A DNA stretch of 64,000 nucleotides from Mayfieldus sp038040285 (GCA_038040285.1 JBBPIN010000010.1:1-64000); one strand, 5' to 3'; shown: positions 19,837 to 28,992, counted from the first letter of the stretch. The notes: generated by a model not told the origin, from the letters alone. A program made the numbers and translations.

Positions 19837-21111
19837 TTGCGGGTACTCGTAGTCGGCGGAGGCGGTCGCGAGCACGCGATCGTCCGCGCGCTGCGGCGCT
19901 CGCCGCAGTCCCCAGAGCTGCTCTGCGCGCCCGGCAACGCCGGGATCGCTGCCGATGCGACCTGCCTCGACGAGGTCGGCGCCGGGGACGTCGACGCAAT
20001 CGTCTCCGCCGCGAGATCCAACGACGTCGGCCTGGTCGTCGTCGGCCCCGAGGCCCCGCTGGTCGCCGGGGCCGTTGATGCGCTCGAGCAGGCCGGGATC
20101 GCCGCCTTCGGGCCGAGCGCCGGGGCAGCGAGGTTGGAGGGCTCGAAGGCCTTCGCCAAGCAGTTGATGGCCGAGGCGGGTGTCCCAACCGCCTCGCACA
20201 CGATCCTGCGCGATCGCGACGAGGCCCTCCAGCACCTCTCGTGCACTCCCTATCCCTCGGTGCTGAAGGCCGACGGTCTGGCGGCGGGCAAGGGAGTGAT
20301 CATCTGCCAAAGCGAGGCCGATGCTCGCGAAGCGGTCGAGGTCTTCTTCACCGAACAGCGCTTCGGTACGACCGAGGTGGTGCTGGAGGAGTTTCTGGAG
20401 GGCGAGGAGCTGTCGCTGCTGGCCCTCTGCGACGGTGAGAACGTCGTCCCGCTGGCGCCGGCCCAGGACTACAAGCGCATCTTCGACGGCGACGAGGGCC
20501 CGAACACCGGTGGAATGGGCAGCTACTCGCCGGTTCCGGGGATCGACGCGGAACGCGTCGAGGAGATCGCCGACTCGGTTCACCGGCCGATCGTCGAGCT
20601 GATGGCGCGGCGAGGCGATCCGTTTCGCGGCGTGCTCTACGCGGGCCTGATGCTGACCGCCGACGGCCCGCGGGTGCTGGAGTTCAACGTGCGCTTCGGC
20701 GACCCCGAGACCCAGGCGGTGCTGCCACGGCTGCGCTCCGACCTGCTTGACCTGTGCCTGGCCTGCCGGGAACCGGGCGGATTGGCCGGCTCCGCCGCCT
20801 CCTTCACCGACGACTGGGCGGTGACAGTCGTGCTCGCCTCGGCCGGCTACCCGGAGTCGTCGTCGAAGGGCGACGCGATCTCCGGGCTCGACGAGGCGGC
20901 GGCGATCGCCGAGGTGATTCACGCGGGCACGGCCCAGCGCGACGGCGAGATCGTCACCGCGGGCGGCAGGGTGCTGAACGTGACCGGGCTCAGGCCGACC
21001 CCGGCCGACGCCCGCAAACGGGCGTACGATGCGGCGCGCCGGATCAGCTTCGACGGCATGCAGATGCGCTCGGACATCGCGGCGCGAGCGGTTGAGCGCG
21101 TCGCTGGCTAG
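19837..21111 (+). CDS. purD: Phosphoribosylamine-glycine ligase (GAR synthetase)
   Basis: Joins glycine to phosphoribosylamine in purine synthesis. The 424-aa protein starts at TTG 19837 with the typical VLVVGGGGREHAIVRALRRS and has the ATP-grasp loops LKADGLAAGKGVIIC, VVLEEFLEGEELSLLALCDG, PNTGGMGSYSPVPG and VLEFNVRFGDPETQAVLPRL. All expected blocks are present. It is the first gene of the cluster and is followed by purE after 13 nt. Confidence 0.97.
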   Translation: MRVLVVGGGGREHAIVRALRRSPQSPELLCAPGNAGIAADATCLDEVGAGDVDAIVSAARSNDVGLVVVGPEAPLVAGAVDALEQAGIAAFGPSAGAARLEGSKAFAKQLMAEAGVPTASHTILRDRDEALQHLSCTPYPSVLKADGLAAGKGVIICQSEADAREAVEVFFTEQRFGTTEVVLEEFLEGEELSLLALCDGENVVPLAPAQDYKRIFDGDEGPNTGGMGSYSPVPGIDAERVEEIADSVHRPIVELMARRGDPFRGVLYAGLMLTADGPRVLEFNVRFGDPETQAVLPRLRSDLLDLCLACREPGGLAGSAASFTDDWAVTVVLASAGYPESSSKGDAISGLDEAAAIAEVIHAGTAQRDGEIVTAGGRVLNVTGLRPTPADARKRAYDAARRISFDGMQMRSDIAARAVERVAG

Positions 21112-21124
21112 AGAGGGAGAGCGG

Positions 21125-21637
21125 ATGGAGATACAGGAGCCCGAGAACGGCGCAGGCGAGCCCGGGATCGCCGAGCCGGCGGCACCGGCGACCGCGACTG
21201 TTCCGGAGGTCGAGGAGGCCTTCGCGGAGATCGAGGTCGACGCGCCCCTGGTCGGGATCATCATGGGATCCGCCAACGACAAGCCGAAGATGCAGCCGGC
21301 GGGCGAGGCTCTGCACGAGGCCCGGATCCGCTACGAGGTGCGGGTGATGAGCGCCCACCGCGACCCCGAACAGGTGCGCGAGTACTGCCACAACGCACGC
21401 ATGCGGGGGCTGAAGGTGATCATCGCGGGGGCCGGCATGTCGGCGGCGCTGCCCGGGGTCGCCGCGGCACATTCGGATCTGCCGGTGATCGCGGTGCCGA
21501 TCTCCGGAAAGAACCTCGGCGGCCTCGACGCTCTTCTGTCGGCCGTGCAGATGCCGCCCGGTGTTCCGGTCGGCTGCGTGGCGATCGACGGAGCAAGGAA
21601 CGCCGGACTGCTCGCGGCCCGGATAATCAACGCGTGA
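21125..21637 (+). CDS. purE: 5-(carboxyamino)imidazole ribonucleotide mutase / AIR carboxylase PurE
   Basis: Carries out the carboxylation or mutase step that makes CAIR. The 170-aa protein has an acidic N-terminal extension of about 38 residues not usual in PurE, then GIIMGSANDKPKMQPAGEAL, VMSAHRDPEQV (catalytic His) and AGAGMSAALPGVAAAHSDLPVI, and ends NAGLLAARIINA. The core differs from the common class I pattern (GGAAHLPG). PurK, the usual class I partner, is not in this window, so the substrate could be AIR itself or N5-CAIR made elsewhere. ATG 21125 has a GAGAGGGAGA site. Its stop overlaps the purB start by 4 nt. Confidence 0.9.
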   Translation: MEIQEPENGAGEPGIAEPAAPATATVPEVEEAFAEIEVDAPLVGIIMGSANDKPKMQPAGEALHEARIRYEVRVMSAHRDPEQVREYCHNARMRGLKVIIAGAGMSAALPGVAAAHSDLPVIAVPISGKNLGGLDALLSAVQMPPGVPVGCVAIDGARNAGLLAARIINA

Positions 21638-22917
21638 TAGCGCGCTACACGCGTGAGCAGATCGGGGCGGCGTGGACCCAGCAACGCCGCATGGAGACTT
21701 GGCTTGCGGTGGAGCTGGCCGCCACCGACGCCTGGGCCGAGGAGGGAGCGGTCCCCCGCGAGGCCGCCACCGCCTGCCGGTCCAACGCCTCTTTCACCGT
21801 CGAGGCCGTGGAGGAGCGCGAGAAGGTCACCGACCACGACGTGGCGGCATTCGTCGACGTGGTCGCCGAGTCGATCGGGCCCGAGGGCCGCTGGGTTCAC
21901 TACGGCCTCACCTCGTCAGACGTCCTCGACACCGCGCTGGCGCTGCAGATTTCCGAGGCCGGGCTGATCCTGCTGCATGGTGCGACGGCCTATCGCGACG
22001 CCCTGGTCCGCCGGGCGTTCGAGCATCGCGACACCCTGTGCGTGGGACGGACCCACGGAGTGCACGCCGAGCCGACCACCTTCGGGCTGCGGCTCGCCGG
22101 CTTCGCCTTCGAGGCCGACCGCAACCTGAAGCGGCTGAGCTCAGCGATCGAGGGAGCTGCGGTGGGAAAGCTCTCCGGCGCGGTCGGGTCCTACGCATCG
22201 ATTCCGCCATCGGTGGAGGCGCGGGTGATGGAGGCGCTCGGCCTGCGCCGCGAGGACGTCTCGACCCAGGTCGTGCCGCGCGACCGCCATGCTGAGCTGC
22301 TCTCCGCGATCGCCCTCGCGGGGGCCGGCATCGAGCGCTTCGCGACCGAGGTGCGAAACCTCCAGCGCACCGAGCTGCGCGAGGTGGCGGAGCCGTTCGG
22401 CGCCGGCCAGAAGGGCTCCTCGGCGATGCCGCACAAGCGAAACCCGATCGTCTCCGAACGGCTCTCCGGCCTGGCACGCGTCCTGCGCGGCTACGCGCAA
22501 ACCGGACTCGAGAATGTGGCGCTCTGGCACGAGCGCGACATCTCGCACTCCGGCGCCGAGCGGGTGGTCCTGCCCGACGCCACGATCCTGCTCGACTACA
22601 TGCAATATGCGGCGGCGCGAATCGTCGAGGAGATGACCGTCGACACGGAGCGCATGCGCGCCAACGTCGAACTCACCCACGGGGCGCTGTTCAGCCAGCG
22701 GGCACTGACCGCGCTGGTCGAGTCGGGCATGGGCCGCGACGATGCCTACCGGGTCGTCCAGCGCGCTGCCCAGCGCGCCTTCGACGAGGGGGTCGAGTTC
22801 CGCGAGCTGATCGCGGCGGAGGCGCCGGATCTCGATCTCGATGCGGTGTGCGACTACGGCGCCTACCTGCGCCACGTCCCCGAGGTGTTCGAGCGCCTCG
22901 AGGCGTTGCGCGGCTAA
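21634..22917 (+). CDS. purB: Adenylosuccinate lyase
   Basis: Catalyses two fumarate-releasing steps (SAICAR to AICAR, adenylosuccinate to AMP). The 427-aa protein has VHYGLTSSDVLDTALALQ, the GRTHGVHAEPTTFG His block and the superfamily signature KGSSAMPHKRNPIVSERLSG. It starts at GTG 21634 inside the purE stop, so the two are coupled. The purine cluster is interrupted after it by a hairpin region and a minus-strand P450 gene. Confidence 0.96.
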   Translation: MIARYTREQIGAAWTQQRRMETWLAVELAATDAWAEEGAVPREAATACRSNASFTVEAVEEREKVTDHDVAAFVDVVAESIGPEGRWVHYGLTSSDVLDTALALQISEAGLILLHGATAYRDALVRRAFEHRDTLCVGRTHGVHAEPTTFGLRLAGFAFEADRNLKRLSSAIEGAAVGKLSGAVGSYASIPPSVEARVMEALGLRREDVSTQVVPRDRHAELLSAIALAGAGIERFATEVRNLQRTELREVAEPFGAGQKGSSAMPHKRNPIVSERLSGLARVLRGYAQTGLENVALWHERDISHSGAERVVLPDATILLDYMQYAAARIVEEMTVDTERMRANVELTHGALFSQRALTALVESGMGRDDAYRVVQRAAQRAFDEGVEFRELIAAEAPDLDLDAVCDYGAYLRHVPEVFERLEALRG

Positions 22918-22940
22918 GCCGCGAGATAGTCCTGGAAAGT

Positions 22941-22986
22941 CCCGATTTTCGGGTTGTGCTGCGGTGGCAACCCGCGTAGGGTTGCC
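22941..22986. other. Two hairpins 3' of purB
   Basis: CCCGA-TTT-TCGGG (22941-22953) and a perfect 8-bp stem GGCAACCC-gcgta-GGGTTGCC (22966-22986) lie 24-70 nt after the purB stop. Neither has a long T-run. They may end the purD-E-B transcript or act as an operator for the short secreted-type reading frame that begins 9 nt downstream of the second stem. Confidence 0.5.
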
Positions 22987-22994
22987 GCCTTCCG

Positions 22995-23105
22995 ATGGGG
23001 CTAATGCGCCGGCGTCCAACCGTCTCGACCCTTATGGCCGTGACGGTAGGGGCGCTGGCCGCTGCGCTGCTCACCCCGGCGACAAGCGGGGCGGTGACCC
23101 GGTGA
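22995..23105 (+). CDS. Short signal-peptide-like reading frame (36 aa)
   Basis: ATG 22995 opens a 36-codon frame that begins with three Arg and continues TVSTLMAVTVGALAAALLTPATSGA, an almost perfect Sec signal peptide with an AxA-like cleavage site, then stops after VTR. It may be a tiny secreted or membrane peptide, or the N-terminal remnant of a deleted secreted protein. No strong ribosome site is visible, and nothing recognisable follows it before the convergent P450 gene end, so confidence that it is expressed is low. Confidence 0.3.
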   Translation: MGLMRRRPTVSTLMAVTVGALAAALLTPATSGAVTR

Positions 23106-23155
23106 AGCTGAAGCCCTGAGCCGCACCGCCGACAGGCGCCGAACCTGCCCGCGGC

Positions 23156-24481
23156 TCAGGCGTAGGCAGCCGCGGCCGCGGCGCGTCTCTCGACGAGCAC
23201 GACGGGCGTGCCGCGGCTCGGCGAAAAGGTGATGTTGCGGCGCTTGATCCCTTCCGCCTCCTCGCTCGCAGCCTGAAGCTCGCAGCGGCCGAGGACCTCC
23301 GCCAGCACGATCCGCATCTCGAACTCGGCGAAGCTCGCGCCGAGGCAACGACGGACGCCGCCGCCGAAGGGGATCCAGGAGTAGGTCTCCAGGTCTCCGT
23401 CGAGAAAGCGCTCCGGCTTGAAGCTGTGGGGCTCGGGATAGAGGTCGGGACGGGTATGGGTGAGATAGATCGCGGGGCTGATGTCGGCGCCGGCGGGCAA
23501 CGTGTAGCCGTCGACCTCGATCTCGTGGGCGGTCCGCCTGCCGGCGAGCGGGATCACCGGCCGCAGCCGCAGCGATTCGGAGATCACCGCCCGCAGGTAC
23601 TCGTCGCCGTCCTCGGCGATCTCGGCGCGCAGCCGCTCCAGCGCCTCCGGGTGGCGCAACAGCAGGTCGAAGGTCCAGGCGAGCGCGGTCGCGGTCGTCT
23701 CATGGCCGGCCAGCAGCAGGGTGACGAGCTGGTCGCGCACCTCCTCATCGCTCATCTCGCTTCCGTCATCGAAGCGCGCGGCGACGAGCATCGACAGGAT
23801 GTCGTCGCGCTCGGAGAGGTCAGGATCGGCGCGCCTCGCCGAGATCTCCTCATAGAGCAGCGAATCGACTCCGGCCAGGGTCTTCTCGAAGCTCCGCCAG
23901 GGCCCCCAGCGTCCGAAGCGCTGGCTCGCCAGTCCGATCAGCTGTAGGCCAGGCGATGCGGTCTGGCGCAGGAGCACCGCCAGCGCCTCACGCATGCGGG
24001 CGAGCCGTGCTGTGTCGGTGACCCCGAATACGGCGCGCAGGATCACCTCCAGGGTGACGCTCTGCATACGTGGATGGATGCGGAACTCCTGCCGCTGCGG
24101 CCAGGAGTCGATCTCGCGGTCGATGACCTGCTGGATCACCGACTCGTAGGCGCGCATCCGCTCACCGTGGAAGGCCGGCAGCATCAGCTTGCGGCGTGCC
24201 AAGTGCTCCGACCCCTCGAGCAAGAGGATCGAGCGCGATCCCATCACCGGCTCCAGCGTCGCGTTGCGGCCCGGCGGCATGGTGCTCCCCTTGTCTGTGT
24301 AGACGGCTTTCGTCGCCGCCGGATCGGAGGTCAAGTAGAGCGGCGTCTTGAAGCCGAGAAACCAGATACCGAAGGTCTCGCCGTAGCGGCGGCGAGCCTC
24401 GTCCATGAACTCGATCGGCCGAAAGAACCAGCGCAGCGTCTGTACGGAGGGCCGGCTGGAATGCTGCGGCGGAAGCGTCAT
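23156..24481 (-). CDS. Cytochrome P450
   Basis: Heme-thiolate monooxygenase of 441 aa. The I-helix oxygen-binding motif LLLAGHETTATALAWTFDLL, the K-helix SESLRLRPVIP (ExxR), the PERF block and the heme loop IPFGGGVRRCLGASFAEFE with the axial Cys at about residue 379 are all present. The sequence looks like the CYP102/CYP110-like class of soluble bacterial P450s; the substrate is unknown. Its redox partners are not in the window. It lies on the minus strand in the middle of the purine cluster. I chose ATG 24481; ATGs slightly upstream in the same frame are possible. Confidence 0.93.
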   Translation of the reverse strand: MTLPPQHSSRPSVQTLRWFFRPIEFMDEARRRYGETFGIWFLGFKTPLYLTSDPAATKAVYTDKGSTMPPGRNATLEPVMGSRSILLLEGSEHLARRKLMLPAFHGERMRAYESVIQQVIDREIDSWPQRQEFRIHPRMQSVTLEVILRAVFGVTDTARLARMREALAVLLRQTASPGLQLIGLASQRFGRWGPWRSFEKTLAGVDSLLYEEISARRADPDLSERDDILSMLVAARFDDGSEMSDEEVRDQLVTLLLAGHETTATALAWTFDLLLRHPEALERLRAEIAEDGDEYLRAVISESLRLRPVIPLAGRRTAHEIEVDGYTLPAGADISPAIYLTHTRPDLYPEPHSFKPERFLDGDLETYSWIPFGGGVRRCLGASFAEFEMRIVLAEVLGRCELQAASEEAEGIKRRNITFSPSRGTPVVLVERRAAAAAAYA

Positions 24482-24581
24482 GACAGGGAAAGAATCACAC
24501 ATAGCGGCGATTGGGTGTGTGAGCAACGTCCACGCAGCAAGCGTCTGCCGGGGCCGTTGTTAGCATCGGCGTCGAGCCCCG

Positions 24582-25433
24582 ATGGCCATCGCGATCGCAG
24601 ACCTCAAGCACCACTCGACCGGCAAGGTCCGCGAAATGTACGAGCTGGACGGTGACCTGCTGATGGTCGCCTCGGACCGCATCTCGGTCTACGACGTGGT
24701 GATGCCGACCCCGATCCCCGACAAGGGGAAGGTGTTGACCCAGATGTCGATCTTCTGGTTCGAGATCAGCGGCGACATCGTCCCCAACCACTTCGTCTCC
24801 GAGGACGTCCCGGAGGAGGTCACCGACCGCGCGATCCGTGCCCGCAAGCTCGAGATGTACCCGGTCGAGTGCGTGGTGCGCGGATACCTGTCGGGCTCCG
24901 GCTGGCGCGAGTACCGCGAGTCGGGATCGGTCTGCGAGATAAGGCTTCCCGAGGGGCTGCGCGAGTCGGAGAAGTTGCCCGAACCGATCTTCACGCCCGC
25001 CACCAAGGCGGAGCTGGGCGACCACGACGAGAACATCGACCTCCGGCGAGCCGCGGAAATCGTCGGTGACCAGGCGCTGATCGAGGAGCTGCGGCGAATA
25101 TCGATCGAGCTGTATGAGCGCGCCGCCGAGCACGCGGCGCAGCGCGGCATCATCGTCGCCGACACCAAGTTCGAGTTCGGTAGCTCCGCCGGTGCCGAGA
25201 TCGTGCTCGCCGACGAGGTGCTGACCCCGGACTCCTCGCGCTTCTGGCCCGCCGACGAGTACGAGCCGGGGCGCTCGCAGCGCTCCTTCGACAAGCAGTT
25301 CGTGCGCGACTGGGCCGACGAGACCGGCTGGGACCACACGCCGCCGGCACCCGAGCTGCCCCCCGACGTGGTCGAGCAGACGCGCGGCAAATACGTCGAG
25401 GCGTATGAGCGGATCACCGGCCGCGGCCTCTGA
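24582..25433 (+). CDS. purC: SAICAR synthetase
   Basis: Couples CAIR with aspartate using ATP. The 283-aa protein has HHSTGKVREMYEL and DGDLLMVASDRISVYDVVMP, the ECVVRGYLSGSGWREYRESG block and IIVADTKFEFG, typical of PurC. The start is ATG 24582; the divergent P450 start is 100 nt away, so both promoters would lie there. Downstream, purS begins after a 65-nt gap. Confidence 0.96.
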   Translation: MAIAIADLKHHSTGKVREMYELDGDLLMVASDRISVYDVVMPTPIPDKGKVLTQMSIFWFEISGDIVPNHFVSEDVPEEVTDRAIRARKLEMYPVECVVRGYLSGSGWREYRESGSVCEIRLPEGLRESEKLPEPIFTPATKAELGDHDENIDLRRAAEIVGDQALIEELRRISIELYERAAEHAAQRGIIVADTKFEFGSSAGAEIVLADEVLTPDSSRFWPADEYEPGRSQRSFDKQFVRDWADETGWDHTPPAPELPPDVVEQTRGKYVEAYERITGRGL

Positions 25434-25498
25434 GCGGGCGCCCGTAGGGGCCGGAACACGATCCGGCGCCGCAGGCCGATGAGCGACAATTCGGGGCG

Positions 25499-25723
25499 AT
25501 GAAGGCTCGGATACTGATCCGGCCCAAGGAGGGCATCCTCGATCCGCAGGGCAAGGCGGTGGAGCGGGCGCTGCCGGCGCTCGGATTCGAGGACGTCTCG
25601 CACGTGCGGGTGGGGCGAATGGTCGAGCTGGAGACCGAGGACCCGGGCGAGATCCCGGCGCTGTGCGAGAAATTGCTCGCCAACCCGCTGATCGAGGACT
25701 TCGAGATAGAGACGATCGAGTGA
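25499..25723 (+). CDS. purS: FGAM synthetase subunit PurS
   Basis: A 74-aa subunit that bridges PurQ and PurL in the multi-protein FGAM synthetase. It has ARILIRPKEGILDPQGKAVE at the start and VSHVRVGRMVELE, as in other PurS proteins, and ends with a LLANPLIEDFEIETIE helix-strand. Its stop overlaps the GTG start of purQ. Confidence 0.95.
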   Translation: MKARILIRPKEGILDPQGKAVERALPALGFEDVSHVRVGRMVELETEDPGEIPALCEKLLANPLIEDFEIETIE

Positions 25724-26382
25724 TCTGGGGCGTGGTGCAGTTCCCCGGGTCCTGTGACGAGCGGGACGCCCTTGCCGCCGCCGGGCTGGTCGGCGAGGCG
25801 CGGATGCTCTGGCACGCCGACGACGACCTCGACGGCGTCGATGCGGTCGTCGTCCCGGGAGGCTTCTCCTACGGCGACTACCTGAGGGCCGGAGCGCTGG
25901 CCCGCTTCTCACGCCTGATGGAGGCGCTGGCCGCGTTCGCGCAGCAGGGCGGGCCGGTGCTCGGTATCTGCAACGGCTTTCAGGTCCTCTGCGAGGCGGG
26001 GCTTCTGCCGGGCGCCCTGCTCACCAACGAGAACATCCGCTTCGTCTGCCGCCAGGTCGAGGTCGTTGTGGAGAGCAACCGGTCTCCGTTTACGGCTGGG
26101 CTTGAGCCCGGCGAGCGGCTGTCGATCCCGGTCAAACACCAGGAGGGGCGCTTTTTCGCCCCCGACGACGTGCTCGACGAACTGGAGTCACGCGGTCAGG
26201 TCGCGCTGCGCTACGCGGCCGACCACAACCCCAACGGCTCGGCTCGCGATATCGCCGGCGTCACCAACGAAACCGGCAACGTGCTCGGCCTGATGCCCCA
26301 CCCCGAACACGCGGTCGACGAGCTGACCGGCTCCGCCGACGGGCTGCGACTGTTCGAGGGCACCGCAGGGGTCGCGGCATGA
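25720..26382 (+). CDS. purQ: FGAM synthetase glutaminase subunit PurQ
   Basis: Class I glutamine amidotransferase of 220 aa that supplies ammonia to PurL. The start IWGVVQFPGSCDERDALAA, the oxyanion region VVPGGFSYGDYLRAGALAR, the nucleophile elbow VLGICNGFQVLCEAGLLPG (Cys) and the catalytic His-Glu in MPHPEHAVDE are all intact. GTG 25720 overlaps purS, and its end overlaps purL by 4 nt. Confidence 0.96.
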   Translation: MIWGVVQFPGSCDERDALAAAGLVGEARMLWHADDDLDGVDAVVVPGGFSYGDYLRAGALARFSRLMEALAAFAQQGGPVLGICNGFQVLCEAGLLPGALLTNENIRFVCRQVEVVVESNRSPFTAGLEPGERLSIPVKHQEGRFFAPDDVLDELESRGQVALRYAADHNPNGSARDIAGVTNETGNVLGLMPHPEHAVDELTGSADGLRLFEGTAGVAA

Positions 26383-28586
26383 CCGTGACCGCGGAGGGCC
26401 GCCACCGCGAGTTGGGGCTGACCGACTCCGAGTACGAGCGGATCTGCGAACTGATGGGGCGCGACCCGAACGTCGTCGAGCTGGCGATGTTCTCGCTGCT
26501 GTGGTCGGAGCACTGCGCCTATAAGCACTCGCGCAAGCTGCTGCGTCGGCTGCCGACCGAGGGCGAGCGGGTGGTGATGGGACCGGGCGAGAACGCCGGC
26601 GCAGTGGACCTGGGGAACGGCTACGCGGCTGCCTTCAAGGTCGAGTCGCACAACCACCCCAGCGCCGTGGAGCCCTTCCAGGGGGCGGCGACCGGGGTCG
26701 GCGGGATTCTGCGCGACGTCTTCGCGCTGGGTGCCCGGCCGATCGCGGTGCTCGACTCGCTGCGCTTCGGCGAGCTGGACTCGCAGCGCTCGCGCTACCT
26801 GCTCGACGGTGCCGTGCGCGGGATCGGCGCCTACGGCAACTCGATCGGCGTGCCGACGGTCGGCGGCGAGATCTATTTCGAGGCCCCCTACGAGCACAAC
26901 TGCCTGGTCAACGCGATGTGCGTGGGGCTGGCGCGGACCGAGGAGATGGTTCGCGCCGCGGCTTCGGGCGTCGGCAACCTGGTCGTGCTGATGGGAGCCT
27001 CGACGGGGCGAGACGGGATCGGCGGCGCGTCGGTGCTCGCGTCGGCGGAGCTGGAGGAGGGCGAGGAGAAGCGCCCCAGCGTCCAGATCGGCGATCCCTT
27101 CGAGGAGTCGAAGCTGCTGGAGTGCTGCCTGGAGCTGCTTGGGCAGGGGCTGTTGGTGTCGCTGCAGGACCTGGGCGCCGCCGGGCTCACCTCCTCGGCC
27201 GGCGAGATGGCCTCGGCGGGCGGTGTCGGGATCGACATCGACGTAAGCCGCGTGCCATTGCGCGAGGCCGACATGGAGCCCTTCGAGGTCATGGTCTCCG
27301 AGTCGCAGGAACGGATGCTGGCGGTAGTCGAGCCGGCCAGCCTGGAGCGGGTGCTCGAGCTCTGCGACAAGTGGCAGACGGGAGCGGCGGCAATCGGCGA
27401 GGTCACCGACAGCGGCCGGATCCGCGTGCTGCGCGGCGAGGAGCTGGTAGGCGACGTGCCCGTGTCGGCGCTGGTCGACGAGTGTCCGCTCTACGACCTC
27501 CAGCCGCAGGAGCCCGACTCCTGGACCTACGGCAACCGGGCGACGCTCAGCGAGCGGGCCGACGTCCCGGAGGCCCTTCTCGCCCTCCTGGCCTCGCCCA
27601 ACGTCGCGTCGAAGCGCTGGGCGTTCGAGCAGTACGACTCGATCGTCGGCTCGCGCACGGTGCGCCGGCCGGAGACCGCCGACGCGGCGGTGCTGCTCGT
27701 ACCCGAGGCGGGCGGGGCGATCGCCGTCGCGATCGACGGCAACGGCCGCCGGGTCGCCTGCGACCCCTACCGGGGAACCGTCGAGGCGGTGCTCGAGTGC
27801 GCGGCCAACCTCGCCTGCGTCGGCGCCGAGCCGCTCGGGCTCACCAACTGCCTCAACTTCGGCAACCCCGAGAAGCCGGGTCCGGCCTGGCAGCTCGACC
27901 GGGCGGTGACCGGCCTCGCCGACGCCTGCGAGGAGCTCCGCGTGCCTGTGGTCGGCGGCAACGTGTCGCTGTACAACGAAGGCCCCGAGGGGGCGATCTA
28001 CCCGACGCCGGTGATCGGCATGGTCGGCGAGCTTCCCGATCCGCGGCAAGCGGCGGGGACGGGGTTCGCGCGCGAGGGCGACGCGATCGCCCTCGCCGGT
28101 CCGTTTGCACCCTCCCTGGCCGGCTCGGAGCTGGCGAAGCTGCGCGGCGAGCTTGACCTCGGGTTGCCCGGCGTGGACCTCGCCGTCATCTGTGCCGCAA
28201 TCGCGGGCCTGCGCGAGGCGGTGCGCTCAGGCGCCGTCGCCTCCGCGCACGACGTCAGCGACGGTGGGCTGGCCTGCGCGCTGGCCGAGTGCGCGATCGC
28301 CGCCGGGCTCGGCTGCAAGGTCGACCTCGACCCCCTGGTCGAGGAGCGCGGCGGGTCCGGCGAGACGACGATGTTCGGCGAGGGACCGGGCGGATTCGTG
28401 CTCAGCGGTGAGCGGGCTGGGCTCGAAGACCTGGTGTCGGATGAGCTGCCCGTGCTGGTGATCGGCGAGGTGGGCGGCGAGACGATCGAGATCGAGGCCG
28501 CCGAGCAGTCGCTGTCGATCCCTCTTGCTGAGGCCGAGGGCGCCTGGCGCTCGCTGGCGCAGCGGGCCGAGGCCGCCGCCGTCTAG
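26379..28586 (+). CDS. purL: FGAM synthetase PurL (small type)
   Basis: The 735-aa ATP-dependent synthetase subunit. It lacks the N- and C-terminal domains of the large enterobacterial enzyme, consistent with separate PurS and PurQ just upstream. Visible blocks include LWSEHCAYKHSRKLLRRL, KVESHNHPSAVEPFQGAATG, the PurM-like repeats and SAHDVSDGGLACALAECAIA. ATG 26379 overlaps the purQ stop (ATGA). It is transcribed toward a broken SnoaL-like gene on the opposite strand, and the two stop codons overlap. Confidence 0.97.
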   Translation: MTVTAEGRHRELGLTDSEYERICELMGRDPNVVELAMFSLLWSEHCAYKHSRKLLRRLPTEGERVVMGPGENAGAVDLGNGYAAAFKVESHNHPSAVEPFQGAATGVGGILRDVFALGARPIAVLDSLRFGELDSQRSRYLLDGAVRGIGAYGNSIGVPTVGGEIYFEAPYEHNCLVNAMCVGLARTEEMVRAAASGVGNLVVLMGASTGRDGIGGASVLASAELEEGEEKRPSVQIGDPFEESKLLECCLELLGQGLLVSLQDLGAAGLTSSAGEMASAGGVGIDIDVSRVPLREADMEPFEVMVSESQERMLAVVEPASLERVLELCDKWQTGAAAIGEVTDSGRIRVLRGEELVGDVPVSALVDECPLYDLQPQEPDSWTYGNRATLSERADVPEALLALLASPNVASKRWAFEQYDSIVGSRTVRRPETADAAVLLVPEAGGAIAVAIDGNGRRVACDPYRGTVEAVLECAANLACVGAEPLGLTNCLNFGNPEKPGPAWQLDRAVTGLADACEELRVPVVGGNVSLYNEGPEGAIYPTPVIGMVGELPDPRQAAGTGFAREGDAIALAGPFAPSLAGSELAKLRGELDLGLPGVDLAVICAAIAGLREAVRSGAVASAHDVSDGGLACALAECAIAAGLGCKVDLDPLVEERGGSGETTMFGEGPGGFVLSGERAGLEDLVSDELPVLVIGEVGGETIEIEAAEQSLSIPLAEAEGAWRSLAQRAEAAAV

Positions 28587-28992
28587 GGCTCCAGTCCCGC
28601 TGCGGCACGCGCTTTGGCGAGGTCGGTGAAGACCATGGAGGCCTTCACGCTGCTGCCCTCGTAGCTGACGATCTGGACGTACTCGATTTCGACGTCGACG
28701 CCGCTGCGCGTCCCAGTTCCGGCCTGGGTGAGGCGTGCGAACAGGCGGCCGTCGTCGAGCTCGAACGCCTCCTCGAGCTCGAGCTGGGTCGGTCCCAGGG
28801 CTTCCCTCCATCCGCGGGCGAAGCGCAGATATTCATCTATCCCCCGGTAGATTCCGGTCCCCCCGGGATGTCCGACTGAGTCAGGTCCCATTCGAAGTCC
28901 GGGGTGGCTTCGGCAAGGATCTCCTCGAGATCGCCCTTGTTCCACCAGTCGATGACTCGCTCGAACAGCTCCACCTTCTGTTGCTCGTTCAC
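28583..28992 (-). pseudogene. SnoaL-like (NTF2-fold) gene with a frameshift in a six-G tract
   Basis: From GTG 28992 the frame reads VNEQQKVELFERVIDWWNKG, then DLEEILAEATPDFEWDLTQS, typical of SnoaL-like small proteins. After SDIPG it hits a run of six G (28859-28864, C on the plus strand) and stops soon after. The -1 frame continues the family pattern directly (GGTGIYRGIDEYLRFARGW through VEIEYVQIVSYEGSSVKASM) to the stop at 28583. A seventh G would restore one 136-aa protein. The gene is therefore broken here or the sequence has a one-base error. Confidence 0.8.

Noticed and set aside
22966..22986. Intrinsic terminator after purB
   Set aside because: The stem is perfect but lacks a T-run, so I list it as a hairpin only.
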